A DNA stretch of 64,000 nucleotides from Methanobacteriota archaeon (GTDB taxonomy: Archaea > Thermoplasmatota > Poseidoniia > Poseidoniales > Poseidoniaceae). A model generated the notes under the pieces. It saw only the letters and a program-made list of their open reading frames with translations. It had not been told where the DNA came from and made no database searches. This document shows positions 8,826-17,611 of this stretch, in pieces (position 1 is the stretch's first letter; each line of letters starts with the position of its first letter). The DNA lies in contig PBDU01000018.1 in assembly GCA_002718195.1 (NCBI GenBank), positions 27,350 through 91,349 of the forward strand, given 5' to 3'. Position numbers and translations under genes: made by a program.

Positions 8826-9908
8826 ATGGGTATTACAGCGATGATTCCTGATATGTCGTTGGACCAACTAATCATCGACGCCCCCAAAAATTGGGCTGAG
8901 ATATGGGACTCCAACGCAGCAAGGACTAGGGTTATGCTGATGTGCCCGAGAAAAGAGAGAAAGATCATGGAATTGCACGGTGATTTCATCGAACACGGGC
9001 AACCAGTTATGGGAATTTTTCACAGACCGAGGGTAGAAGAAGATTTGTTGAGAGAACAAGGCTTTGATCCACGTTCTGCTTCATTTCAATTCCTTGACAT
9101 AAGCACCCCCGACCTTGGGCCATGGTTACAAGACCTAATCAAAAATGATGGTTGGGTTAGGTCAACAATCCAGATATCTCCATTGCCGTTCAATATTGGA
9201 AGCCCTGCTCAAAGGCAATTCGAAAAAGAGAATATTCTTTGCTTCAAACACCCCAGTTTAGGAGATTTAGCAACTTACTATCTTCCTTTCCCTATCGGGT
9301 CAGTTCCGGGTAAATGCTTCATTTCACTACCAAGAAAGCAAGCTGCTGAAATGGCAAGACAGCAAGCAGAAATACTTGGTGTTGGTAGACTCCCAACAAA
9401 ACAAGAAGTCGAAGAAATAAGGAATCAAGAAGAGGAGCAAATTATTATTGTCAATGATGAACCAGAGATAAAGGTTGAAGCAACTAAAGTTGACCCAGTG
9501 CCCCTACCTAGTGATGCTAATTTAGAAAAATCAAACACATTGGCAGAGGAAATCATCGATACGGTAAATCAGCGTGTTGAACAAGCAATGACTGATCTAT
9601 CTTCTCACAGCGAAGAGTCTGAACAAAATATCGACCTCACTCCAAATGAATCTGCGGTTCCATTACCCCTAAGCGAATCCCAAACTGAACAAATACCTGA
9701 AGTTGAGCAAGGAGGGATGCAAGATGAAGTATCCGGGGTAGAGGTCAGTGATGTCGAAAGAGAATTCCGCGCTCTAATTGCCGAGTTGATTGAAGCAGGT
9801 GTTGAACCCGCGGGAATGATGGAAGATGCAAGATTTGAGATTTTGAATGAACGAGCAATTGCGGAAGGTTTTGAGACCTGGCCTGTGTTTGTTGAGATGA
9901 CGCAATAA
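8826..9908 (+). CDS. Hypothetical protein with acidic C-terminal half
   Basis: I do not recognise this 360-residue protein. Residues 1 to about 190 look globular and contain CPRKERKIMELHGDFIEHGQP and LATYYLPFPIGSVPGKCF. A Lys/Glu-rich helical linker follows, then an acidic, low-complexity region (about 220-320). The C-terminus is a short helical domain (FRALIAELIEAGVEPAGMME). No signal peptide or TM segment is visible, so it is probably cytoplasmic. ATG at 8826 is preferred to the in-frame TTG at 8808. A small zinc-ribbon gene follows within about 45 nt and could be cotranscribed. Confidence 0.7.
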   Translation: MGITAMIPDMSLDQLIIDAPKNWAEIWDSNAARTRVMLMCPRKERKIMELHGDFIEHGQPVMGIFHRPRVEEDLLREQGFDPRSASFQFLDISTPDLGPWLQDLIKNDGWVRSTIQISPLPFNIGSPAQRQFEKENILCFKHPSLGDLATYYLPFPIGSVPGKCFISLPRKQAAEMARQQAEILGVGRLPTKQEVEEIRNQEEEQIIIVNDEPEIKVEATKVDPVPLPSDANLEKSNTLAEEIIDTVNQRVEQAMTDLSSHSEESEQNIDLTPNESAVPLPLSESQTEQIPEVEQGGMQDEVSGVEVSDVEREFRALIAELIEAGVEPAGMMEDARFEILNERAIAEGFETWPVFVEMTQ

Positions 9909-9952
9909 TAAACATTCAAATGATACCTAGATTAGCAAGGATTGGTGAGGAA

Positions 9953-10132
9953 ATGGGTTATTGCATAAACTGTGGTCAAGGACACGTAGATGGCACAAGA
10001 TTTTGCAGGTTCTGTGGAAGCCAACAACCCGGAGAGCAATTGCTTGCTAGACTTAGGCAAGAAGCTCTTTACATTCAACAGATGAGATTCGGCCAAAATC
10101 AGAATTTTGGTTACGGAAATCAGCGCTGGTGA
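9953..10132 (+). CDS. Small double-CxxC zinc-ribbon protein
   Basis: This 59-residue product opens with MGYCINCGQGHVDGTRFCRFCG, split here as CINC then CRFC: two CxxC knuckles about 12 residues apart, the classic zinc-ribbon/DZR pattern. A basic, Gln-rich helix and a Phe/Gly/Asn-rich tail follow. ATG at 9953 is preceded by GGTGAGG only 2 nt away; an in-frame ATG at 9920 would add 11 residues. The METTL5-like gene begins 4 nt downstream, after a GGTGAT ribosome-binding sequence that overlaps this stop. It may bind RNA or protein; no function can be assigned. Confidence 0.72.
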   Translation: MGYCINCGQGHVDGTRFCRFCGSQQPGEQLLARLRQEALYIQQMRFGQNQNFGYGNQRW

Positions 10133-10136
10133 TTAA

Positions 10137-10748
10137 TTGAAAAAGAAACACCTAGCAATTACTCTCTCGAAGTTAATTCCTCATCCGCATCTTAATGTTA
10201 ATCTTGAACAATATGCAACCGAAGGTGATGTGGCGAGTAACTGGATTTTTGCTATTGCAGAAAAATTTGAGTTTGTCGATTCAAATATTCTTGACTTGGG
10301 TTCCGGTAATGGTATCTTGGGGATTGCTGCATATTATGCTGGAGCCTCGAGGATAACTCTGGTCGAAACAGATACTAATGCCCATGAGGTCGCTCAATCA
10401 AATGTTGATAATTTGGAATTCAATAATCGATTTACCCTGCTGAATTCTAAGATTTCTGATATTGAAATCGATTGGAAAGGCATTGATCTAGTCATCTCTA
10501 ATCCGCCTTGGGGATATCAGATGGAGAAGGCAGATAGAGAATTTATTGAAATTGGTATGCGGAATAATGTCGCAGAAATTCACATCTTACATAGTTCAAA
10601 AGCAACGCACTTAGAGAAAATTGGGAAGGAATATGGGTATGATACTGAAGTTATTTTGCAAGGAAGCTTCAGACTTCCTGCAATTTATTCTCATCATACA
10701 AAGTCATCTGAATTTACTGAATTTTCAGCATGGAGATTTTTCAAATAA
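10137..10748 (+). CDS. METTL5-like N6-adenine rRNA methyltransferase
   Basis: A Rossmann-fold SAM-dependent methyltransferase of 203 residues. LEQYATEGDVAS near residue 22 matches the YxTE segment conserved in METTL5-type enzymes. Motif I is ILDLGSGNGILGI, the acidic motif is LVETD, and motif IV is SNPPWGYQ (about 121-127), the NPPW signature of N6-adenine methylation. METTL5 orthologues modify one adenosine in small-subunit rRNA. The start is TTG, directly after GGTGATTAA, which overlaps the end of the zinc-ribbon gene; they are probably cotranscribed. Neighbouring RNA genes (Csl4-RRM, ArcTGT) fit an RNA role. Confidence 0.85.
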   Translation: MKKKHLAITLSKLIPHPHLNVNLEQYATEGDVASNWIFAIAEKFEFVDSNILDLGSGNGILGIAAYYAGASRITLVETDTNAHEVAQSNVDNLEFNNRFTLLNSKISDIEIDWKGIDLVISNPPWGYQMEKADREFIEIGMRNNVAEIHILHSSKATHLEKIGKEYGYDTEVILQGSFRLPAIYSHHTKSSEFTEFSAWRFFK

Positions 10749-10833
10749 CCCTTATTCATAGGGAGAGGGGTTCAAAAGTCGAGAGCATTTGGGAAGGAAT
10801 GTCCAGGGGTTAACTCTGGCATTGTGTGATATT

Positions 10834-12198
10834 ATGACGACGAGCCTCGTCACCCCTGGTGAAATTATTGGAAGCGCTACTGAACTTACACCTGGTTCAG
10901 GAACAACCGAACATAATGGAAATGTCATTTCCATATACACTGGAAATTTGAATATAGATTCTGGTGTTGCTACAGTAACCCCACAATCAGTTATCATCGC
11001 TCCAAGTGTTGGAGAGTTGGTACTCGCAGAGGTCACAAAGGTACAGGAGAAAAGTGCCGAGGTTAAAATTCTTGAATTCTGCGATAAAAAAGGAGATGTA
11101 GCGGCAGAGTTCCTCTACGCTCAATTGAGGGTCACTGAAGTTGTCGATCGATTCCTTCACAATCTTGGAGATGGTCTAAAATTAAGAGATGTGGTCAGAG
11201 CAGAAATCACAGAGATTGACCCAACGATCAGAATTTCCCTAAGAGGCAGAGATGAGTGCGGTGTGATTAGTGCAGTTTGTTCTAACAGTGGTGAAAAATT
11301 AGTAATCGATGTTCAAGGGGATACGAATCTTGTTTGCCATACAAGTGGTACTCGATACTTCAGGGCAATAGCATCTGATTATGGAAATTACGGCAATCAT
11401 TTCGATGGAGAACTGAAATCTCTTACGTTATCTGGGAAAAGATGGGATAGGGCTACAGAGGCAGAATTTGCGAAAGGTCCTGCAGCAAGAGCCGCATATC
11501 CGATGGCTGACATCAGGAATGATGGTCGAGAAAAGAAGATGTTCAGATTTGAAGGCGAATCTGGAAAAGGTCAGAGAAGAAGAAATACACATGCTCCTGG
11601 TTCGAAATTATTCATTGGTGGATTGTCGTATGAGGTCGATACAGAGGAACTAAAAGGTTTGATGACTAAGTTGGGATCTGTTGAAGATTGTGTGGTAGTT
11701 AATGATGAAAATGGTAAATCAAGAGGATTTGGATTCGTTACTTTTTCCTCCAAAGAGGAGGCTCAAGCGGCTATCTCAAAGTATGATGGTTACAGGCTCA
11801 AGGGTCGAAGGATTTCAGTGAAGGACGCAGATAACAAAGGCGAAAAGAAGGAGAAAAAACCTGAGGTAAAAGGTCAGAAATTGTATGTCGGCAACCTTTC
11901 TTTCAAACTATCATCCGATGACCTCATCAAACACTTTTCAGAAATCTGCGGTGTTGAAGGAGGCTTCATTGTTTCAGACCCCAGAGGTAAATCCAAAGGT
12001 TTCGGATTCGTATTTGTTAATCAATCTGAAAATATTGATGATGTTATTTCGAAGGCTAACGGCTCAGAATTAGGAGGACGAAATCTCAAGGTGGCAAAGG
12101 CTACTGAGAATAAATCCAAGGGAGATTCAAAGAAGAGCCAACCAAAGAAAAGACTCAGCAGAGAAGAAATGGCTAAAAAAGAAGAAGGCTATGAATGA
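10834..12198 (+). CDS. csl4: Exosome subunit Csl4 fused to two RRM domains
   Basis: Residues 1-50 (MTTSLVTPGEIIGSA, PGSGTTEHNGN) are the Csl4 N-terminal domain. Residues about 60-140 form the S1-like barrel (VGELVLAEVTKVQEKSAEV). The zinc-ribbon position follows, with IASDYGNYG matching the archaeal Csl4 tail. Its CxxC pairs have become C149-x2-S152 and C168-x2-S171. A charged linker leads to two RRMs. RRM1 has RNP2-like KLFIGGLSY near 259 and RNP1 SRGFGFVTF near 297. RRM2 has KLYVGNLSF near 349 and SKGFGFVFV near 387. A Lys-rich tail ends the protein. Csl4 caps the RNA-degrading exosome; the RRMs presumably add substrate binding. I chose ATG at 10834 because it matches the family N-terminus; TTG at 10789 extends it by 15 residues. 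Confidence 0.88.
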   Translation: MTTSLVTPGEIIGSATELTPGSGTTEHNGNVISIYTGNLNIDSGVATVTPQSVIIAPSVGELVLAEVTKVQEKSAEVKILEFCDKKGDVAAEFLYAQLRVTEVVDRFLHNLGDGLKLRDVVRAEITEIDPTIRISLRGRDECGVISAVCSNSGEKLVIDVQGDTNLVCHTSGTRYFRAIASDYGNYGNHFDGELKSLTLSGKRWDRATEAEFAKGPAARAAYPMADIRNDGREKKMFRFEGESGKGQRRRNTHAPGSKLFIGGLSYEVDTEELKGLMTKLGSVEDCVVVNDENGKSRGFGFVTFSSKEEAQAAISKYDGYRLKGRRISVKDADNKGEKKEKKPEVKGQKLYVGNLSFKLSSDDLIKHFSEICGVEGGFIVSDPRGKSKGFGFVFVNQSENIDDVISKANGSELGGRNLKVAKATENKSKGDSKKSQPKKRLSREEMAKKEEGYE

Positions 12199-13994
12199 AA
12201 TTAGTTTCAAGGTGTCAGTACATGGTTGAGAAAACCGAACTGAAGTGGCTTGTCTTAGATGGCTATGAAGATGAACCAGCTGCCTTCGGAGTACCACCTT
12301 ACATCGGTTTTCATGTAAGATATGTTTGTGGAGTCTTTGAGAAATTGAAAATTGACTATGACTTCATAACCGTAGATGAATACAGGATGAAGTTGTTATC
12401 CGGCGAAGATGCTGATGAATATCTAAGTAAATACTCCGGGTTTGTTTGTATTGCAGGGGCTGTCGTTCCTGGAAAGTATCTCCGTGGAACTCCTATTTCG
12501 CTAAAAGAATTACAAAATGTCGTGAAGAACCTACCAAATCAAATACCAACTTTACTGGGAGGATGGGCTGTAAGGGCTTGGAGGCAGCAAGGTTGGAATC
12601 CCCTGAGAAAAAACATGTTCATTGCTCTACAAGATACGGATGCATCACTATTTCATTATCTTCAGTGCGAAGAATGGAAGCATAAACGCAGAACTAGTGA
12701 GCAATGGGATGATTATGCACTCCTAGGAGCAAAATCCAAAGCAGTAAAACAGCATCCAGATTCATTAACCTTCAATGCTAATTCACCGCTTACTTACGAG
12801 GTCGAGGTATACCAAGGCTGTGTTAGATACAAGCAAGGATGTAAATTTTGTATTGAGCCCAAGAAAGGAGTTCCAATCTTTAGATCTCCTGAGAGAATCA
12901 TTCAGGAAGTCCAATTAGCATTAGACTCAGGTGTTCAAAATGTACGGCTAGGGGGAATGACCGACACTTACACTTACATGGCTGAGGGAGTAACTGAACT
13001 AGAGTATCCAATTCCTAATCCCGAACCAATAGCAAAGTTGTTACACGGTTTGAGGGAGGATGAGAGGTTGAAAATACTTCATACCGACAACGGCAATCCA
13101 AGCATAATTGCCGAAAATTTAGAACCTAGTGAAGAGATAACTAAAACTCTAGTAGAAACATTATCAGACGGAGCGGTCTTATCCTTCGGTTTGGAATCAG
13201 CAGACCCGGAAGTTCACAAGATTAATTGGCTAAACTGTTCATCAAATCAACTGAAAACCGCTGTGAATTTAATCAACAAGTACGGTAGGGGTAGAGGTGA
13301 AAGAGGTCTGCCAAAACTTCTGCCCGGACTTAACTTCATAGCAGGTCTGAATGGTGAAACCATCCAATCATACGATATGAATCTCAAACTACTTCGTGAC
13401 TTACGCTCCAACGGTTCATGGCTTAGAAGAATCAATGTCAGACAGGTCGAAGGAGAAGGATTCCAAGAAATTCCTGAGGGCAAATTCAAGGATTTTAAAG
13501 TTGCAGTTAGGGATGAAATAGATGCACCATTGCTGGAAGAATTATTTCCCGTAGGTCAAATCTTGCGAGATGTTCACTGGGAGTCCCATGATAACAGGAC
13601 TAGATTGCCTTCCAATCTTGCTCAATCGCATCAAGAAGAAGCGATTAGAGGGAAATCTGGAGTGACTTTTGGAAGGCAGATTGGGGCTTATCCTATACTA
13701 ATTGGTGCTAACTACAAAATTCCTTTAGAAACAAGAAGTGACGTAGTGGTTACCTCTCACGGGAAAAGATCGATTACTGCTATCGAGATAGGAATGTCGT
13801 TGGATGAAGTATCGCAATCTCAACTTTCTGCTCTGCCGGGAATAGGAGAAAAAACAGCATGGAATATAATCTCGAAGAGAGCAAAATCCAAGAGGAAAAA
13901 TCCTAGTCAAAAAGCATTTGAATCGGTACCCGATGCTTTCGAATCGATTAATTCCCCAATACCAGAATTAGCAGAACTTGTGTTCGTTGCGTGA
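12195..13994 (+). CDS. Radical SAM protein with C-terminal helix-hairpin-helix (COG1031-like)
   Basis: This 599-residue protein has an N-terminal alpha/beta domain with a B12-binding-like look but no DxHxxG motif. The radical SAM core has its cluster cysteines spaced C209-x6-C216-x2-C219 (GCVRYKQGCKFCIEP), not the usual CX3CX2C. A C-terminal helix-hairpin-helix reads LSALPGIGEKTAWNIISKR (about 540-560). This matches the archaeal family described as a radical SAM enzyme with C-terminal HhH, whose reaction is not established as far as I know. HhH domains usually contact nucleic acid. The ATG start overlaps the Csl4 stop by 4 nt, so the two are translationally coupled. ArcTGT lies head-on downstream, starting to overlap directly at 13995. 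Confidence 0.8.
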   Translation: MKLVSRCQYMVEKTELKWLVLDGYEDEPAAFGVPPYIGFHVRYVCGVFEKLKIDYDFITVDEYRMKLLSGEDADEYLSKYSGFVCIAGAVVPGKYLRGTPISLKELQNVVKNLPNQIPTLLGGWAVRAWRQQGWNPLRKNMFIALQDTDASLFHYLQCEEWKHKRRTSEQWDDYALLGAKSKAVKQHPDSLTFNANSPLTYEVEVYQGCVRYKQGCKFCIEPKKGVPIFRSPERIIQEVQLALDSGVQNVRLGGMTDTYTYMAEGVTELEYPIPNPEPIAKLLHGLREDERLKILHTDNGNPSIIAENLEPSEEITKTLVETLSDGAVLSFGLESADPEVHKINWLNCSSNQLKTAVNLINKYGRGRGERGLPKLLPGLNFIAGLNGETIQSYDMNLKLLRDLRSNGSWLRRINVRQVEGEGFQEIPEGKFKDFKVAVRDEIDAPLLEELFPVGQILRDVHWESHDNRTRLPSNLAQSHQEEAIRGKSGVTFGRQIGAYPILIGANYKIPLETRSDVVVTSHGKRSITAIEIGMSLDEVSQSQLSALPGIGEKTAWNIISKRAKSKRKNPSQKAFESVPDAFESINSPIPELAELVFVA

Positions 13995-16304
13995 TTAATC
14001 TAGAGAAATTCCGCCTCTTGTTTTCACAGCAATTCCTTTAGAGAAACTCAATAGGTCTTCTGGAGTAGATTTAGAAATGCCATAGCCCAATAAATCTCCA
14101 TTAGAATTGACGATTAGTGCTGGTTGGTCAATAGTCAGCCAAGGATCGCATGCTTTGACAAATCCGTGGAATACATTACGTCCTTTTCTAACAAATGGTT
14201 CTGCATCATCTTCGACAACAACGACAGGAAGACCGGCTCCAGAGTTATTCCATGGCATGTGCGGTTTGAAGGCATCTGGAATGGGTTTTGTTCTTGTGCC
14301 GTAAATTTTCTTTGCACCGGCTGAGGTAAGAGATAATCCACCATCATTCAGCCTTGGACTTGCGATGTGTTCACCACTTTTATCGATGATATTCTTTATC
14401 CTACCAGTGCTTGACATTATGTATGTACAGCCTTTTGACAAATTTTCTGCATCGGTTATCGAGATGTTAAAGTGTACTGCCAACTTATCTCTAACTTGAT
14501 TTTCCTTCAAGGAAGTCTTTGCCTCAGTTTTTTGCTCATCGCTCATCAAATCAAGGAATTTAGATTTATCATCTAATATCTCATTTTCAAAAAGCAGATC
14601 ATAACAACGTGAAAGTAGATCTTTAGGACCAAGGTCGAGCTTGATAATTTTTGCATCATGTACTCCAAGCCGTTCCAATTCTCTTCTAGCCCACGACAAA
14701 TCGAGTTTTCTCTCCCAAATCCATTCTGGTCCCTCAACATGAGCAAATGGGTTGTTGTCTTCTAATGAATAAGGAATCAGACCAATTGGAGTCTGGATAA
14801 AAACCTGCAAATCTGGTGTGAATGTTGTCAATCTCATCAGTAGATCTAAGGTGAAATCTCTCCATGGCCCTTGTCTGCCGTAAAGAACTAAAGCAATATT
14901 GTTGTCACTATTACCGCCTATTTGGGAATATCTGGAATGAAGTAACCTTCTTGCTTGAACCACATATGGTCTTGAGAATGTGTCTTCCTCAGCCCAATGT
15001 ATCCCACCTGTCCTAAATTGTGATTGTCCTGCGACAACCCAATCCCAAGATGGCTCCCAGGAGCCCTGGGATGAACCACTTTCTTTAGCAGCACCTCTAT
15101 CTGTGATCTTCATGTCTTGGATAATTTCTAATTCAAACCTCGGCATATGTGGATTTGTTGTTAGCCACAAGAATGCTTCTCTAAGGGCTGGGTGTTGGTG
15201 ACTTCTTCTTTCTGCAAGCCTCCAAATCGAACCATCTCTAACTGCTTGCTTACATCTGCTTATCTCTTGAAGAGTAATTTCTAGGTTATATCTTGCAAGT
15301 AATTTAGTTCTCTCCTCCTCATCTAATTTTCTTACCTCTTGAGGTGAGATCTGAGAAACAGAAGGCATAATAATCGGCCAGTGTTCTAGTTTTTCCAATT
15401 TTTCAGTACCCCATGGGCACAAAATTCTACCGTCTCGAGCAAATAATGCATAAGCAGCTGAGTCAAACAAATCAGCTCCAAGAGCGACTAGCATGGGGAA
15501 TAACATTGGATGACCACAGCCGAACATATGTCTTGGCCTTGAAGATGGCAAATGAGGAATTGAAGAGAGCATTATTTTGACTAAATCTTTGTACATGTGC
15601 TGTTCCATAATGGGCACAATTCCACCTATTGGATGAACGGCAAAATCATAATTGCCCATTCCAAACGCAGATTTTTCTCTTAGATCTTTGAAGGTGCCTC
15701 CCTGAATTGGTCCATTCAGCATTGTCTTATCGGCACAAGCAATACTCGATTCTGCCCTTGCAATCGTATCATCAACTGCTTGCTCAACTTCTTGCTTAGT
15801 CATGTCCGGTCTTGTGAAAACATCTAGCATAGTAGCAATATCCACGCCAATATTTTTCTGAAATTTTACAATTTCCTCAACCCCAACCTCAACATCTCCG
15901 TAAATGTAGGATTGGAATGTACCAGAATCGGTCATAATTACGCCGGGAAAGTCGATTAATTCATGAACTCCTGAATTGAGCGCTTTTTCCCTTAGATTGT
16001 CGTGCTTCCAAATGATGTATGAATTTGTGATTAATGCACCAATTCCATATCTGTCCCACATCTCCCTTGGTTCAATGGTTCTTATGTTTGGATTAATCAC
16101 TGGTAACAGAGCAGGTGTCTCTAAGATTCCATGCTCTGTATGCAATTTTCCAATTCTTGCTCTCCCGTCTAGAGCGACAACCTCAAATTTGCCTTTGTCA
16201 ACTTCTCTACATGGTTTAGGGTCTTCCCTACGGCCATCAGTCCAACTAGACATTGGACGGTGCTGACAGGCTTTGCGTTTGAACCCAGCGGCATTATCAG
16301 ACAA
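13995..16304 (-). CDS. tgtA: Archaeosine tRNA-guanine transglycosylase (ArcTGT), zinc site lost
   Basis: ArcTGT inserts preQ0 at position 15 of tRNA, the first step of archaeosine synthesis. The TGT barrel (about 40-370) keeps the catalytic Asp in MTDSGTFQ (near 127) and the nucleophile D281 in GADLFDSAAY. The usual zinc motif PCSCPVCS reads PIIMPSVS at 310-317, and the fourth ligand His is Y339 (LLARYNLEI), so all four zinc ligands are gone. The C1/C2 domains follow. The C-terminal PUA domain (about 690-769) includes AEPFVRKGRNVFHGFV and GDLLGYGISK. The first about 35 residues are a non-family extension; ATG at 16253 is an alternative to TTG at 16304, which overlaps the upstream NifU-like gene by 8 bp. 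Confidence 0.92.
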   Translation of the reverse strand: MSDNAAGFKRKACQHRPMSSWTDGRREDPKPCREVDKGKFEVVALDGRARIGKLHTEHGILETPALLPVINPNIRTIEPREMWDRYGIGALITNSYIIWKHDNLREKALNSGVHELIDFPGVIMTDSGTFQSYIYGDVEVGVEEIVKFQKNIGVDIATMLDVFTRPDMTKQEVEQAVDDTIARAESSIACADKTMLNGPIQGGTFKDLREKSAFGMGNYDFAVHPIGGIVPIMEQHMYKDLVKIMLSSIPHLPSSRPRHMFGCGHPMLFPMLVALGADLFDSAAYALFARDGRILCPWGTEKLEKLEHWPIIMPSVSQISPQEVRKLDEEERTKLLARYNLEITLQEISRCKQAVRDGSIWRLAERRSHQHPALREAFLWLTTNPHMPRFELEIIQDMKITDRGAAKESGSSQGSWEPSWDWVVAGQSQFRTGGIHWAEEDTFSRPYVVQARRLLHSRYSQIGGNSDNNIALVLYGRQGPWRDFTLDLLMRLTTFTPDLQVFIQTPIGLIPYSLEDNNPFAHVEGPEWIWERKLDLSWARRELERLGVHDAKIIKLDLGPKDLLSRCYDLLFENEILDDKSKFLDLMSDEQKTEAKTSLKENQVRDKLAVHFNISITDAENLSKGCTYIMSSTGRIKNIIDKSGEHIASPRLNDGGLSLTSAGAKKIYGTRTKPIPDAFKPHMPWNNSGAGLPVVVVEDDAEPFVRKGRNVFHGFVKACDPWLTIDQPALIVNSNGDLLGYGISKSTPEDLLSFSKGIAVKTRGGISLD

Positions 16305-16746
16305 ATTCTACATTTCCATGAGCCAGAATGAATTCTCTGCCCAGCTCGTCAAATGTGTCAAGCAATTTAGAATCAAATCTTACTCTCCAAACTTCTGGAT
16401 CATTCTCTAAATCTTTCTTAATTCCATCCAGAGTTCCAGGTGCAGCACCACAAGATAGACAAGCTCCAGTCAGATCAAGCACGAAATCTATTCCATTGTC
16501 GTTCTCCACTGCCGCTACGCACAGAATTCCTCCTCCATGACCAGATAATGCTGCTCGAACATCCCCGAGCCTTGTTAGCAGTCCTGGAACAAGATATTCA
16601 GTGCCGATTAAATCAGTCAATAGTGAATTTTTAAGTCTCAATTCCTCTTCAGGGTCAAGGATACTTTCCTCAATTCTTTTTTCTGCTTCTTGGCGCAATG
16701 AATCCTTTGCTTGCTGGGCATACATGTTTACCAAGTCATCGTCCAT
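16297..16746 (-). CDS. NifU-like Fe-S scaffold protein
   Basis: The 149-residue product has an N-terminal helical segment. The NifU C-terminal domain follows from about residue 60: LGDVRAALSGHGGGI, then LDLTGACLSCGAAPGTLDGI with the cluster-binding CxxC near 95-98. This domain carries transient Fe-S clusters to apoproteins. It is divergent from sufC across a 118-bp gap, so a shared control region with the SUF operon is likely. On the other side it is probably cotranscribed with ArcTGT, whose TTG start overlaps this gene's stop. Confidence 0.83.
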   Translation of the reverse strand: MDDDLVNMYAQQAKDSLRQEAEKRIEESILDPEEELRLKNSLLTDLIGTEYLVPGLLTRLGDVRAALSGHGGGILCVAAVENDNGIDFVLDLTGACLSCGAAPGTLDGIKKDLENDPEVWRVRFDSKLLDTFDELGREFILAHGNVEFV

Positions 16747-16864
16747 ATCATGCCGATGACACGGTCCTATTTTGGTTAAACGATTTCACATTACAACAAG
16801 TGAGTTAATTATTCTAAACCAGCCATTGATAAGGGTGGAACTGAACGGATAATCGGGGAGGAGT

Positions 16865-17602
16865 ATGTCCGAGTTGGTCCTAGATGTGAAAAACTTGCAT
16901 GTGAGCATTGAAGGCTCACCTATTCTCAAAGGGTTAGACCTTCAAGTTAAAGAGGGAGAAGTCCATGCTATTATGGGAAGAAATGGAGCAGGGAAATCAA
17001 CACTAGCAAGCGTTGTTATGGGTCACCCAGCATACGAAATCACAGATGGCGAGATACACTATCGTGGAACAGATATCAAGGAGATGGATGTCTTTGAAAG
17101 AGCAAGAGCAGGTATGTTCCTTTCTTTCCAATACCCTGCAGCGGTACCTGGGGTGAAGGTTGGAACTTTCCTCAAGAAATCCACTGAAGCGGTGCAAGGA
17201 GATAACTTCAATGCTAGAGAATTTCGCTCTGACATGAAAAACAACATGTCCTCATTGGACATCGATAGGTCTTATCTGAACAGATATGTCAATGATGGAT
17301 TCAGTGGTGGAGAAAAGAAAAGACTAGAAATTCTTCAAATGATGATGTTGAAACCAAAAATGGCTATACTCGATGAAACCGATTCAGGTCTTGACATCGA
17401 TGCAATGAAGATTGTGTCTGCGGGTGTCAACTCTGTTATTGATGGGAGTGGAGTTTTGGTAATTACTCACTATCAGAGGCTGCTGGATTATATCAAGCCA
17501 GACTTCGTCCATGTTATGATAGATGGTAAAATTGTCAAAAGCGGTGGACCAGAACTTGCTTTGAAACTTGAAGAAAAGGGCTACGACTGGTTGGATAACT
17601 GA
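16865..17602 (+). CDS. sufC: SufC, Fe-S cluster assembly ATPase
   Basis: An ABC-type ATPase of 245 residues. Walker A is GRNGAGKST (about 39-47) and the SufC-typical Q-loop region reads MFLSFQYPAAVPGV. The signature motif is FSGGEKKRLEI and Walker B/D-loop is MAILDETDSGLDIDAM. SufC drives the SufBCD scaffold on which [4Fe-4S] clusters are built in the cytoplasm. A strong GGGGAGGAG ribosome-binding site precedes the ATG. It is the first gene of the sufC-B-D-S-E-T run. Confidence 0.97.
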   Translation: MSELVLDVKNLHVSIEGSPILKGLDLQVKEGEVHAIMGRNGAGKSTLASVVMGHPAYEITDGEIHYRGTDIKEMDVFERARAGMFLSFQYPAAVPGVKVGTFLKKSTEAVQGDNFNAREFRSDMKNNMSSLDIDRSYLNRYVNDGFSGGEKKRLEILQMMMLKPKMAILDETDSGLDIDAMKIVSAGVNSVIDGSGVLVITHYQRLLDYIKPDFVHVMIDGKIVKSGGPELALKLEEKGYDWLDN

Positions 17603-17611
17603 GGTGTTTGT

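Noticed and set aside
12195..13994. RaSEA (archaeosine radical SAM partner of ArcS) as identity of this radical SAM protein
   Set aside because: It lies next to ArcTGT, but the CX6CX2C motif, 600-residue length and HhH tail fit the COG1031-type family, not the RaSEA family as I know it.
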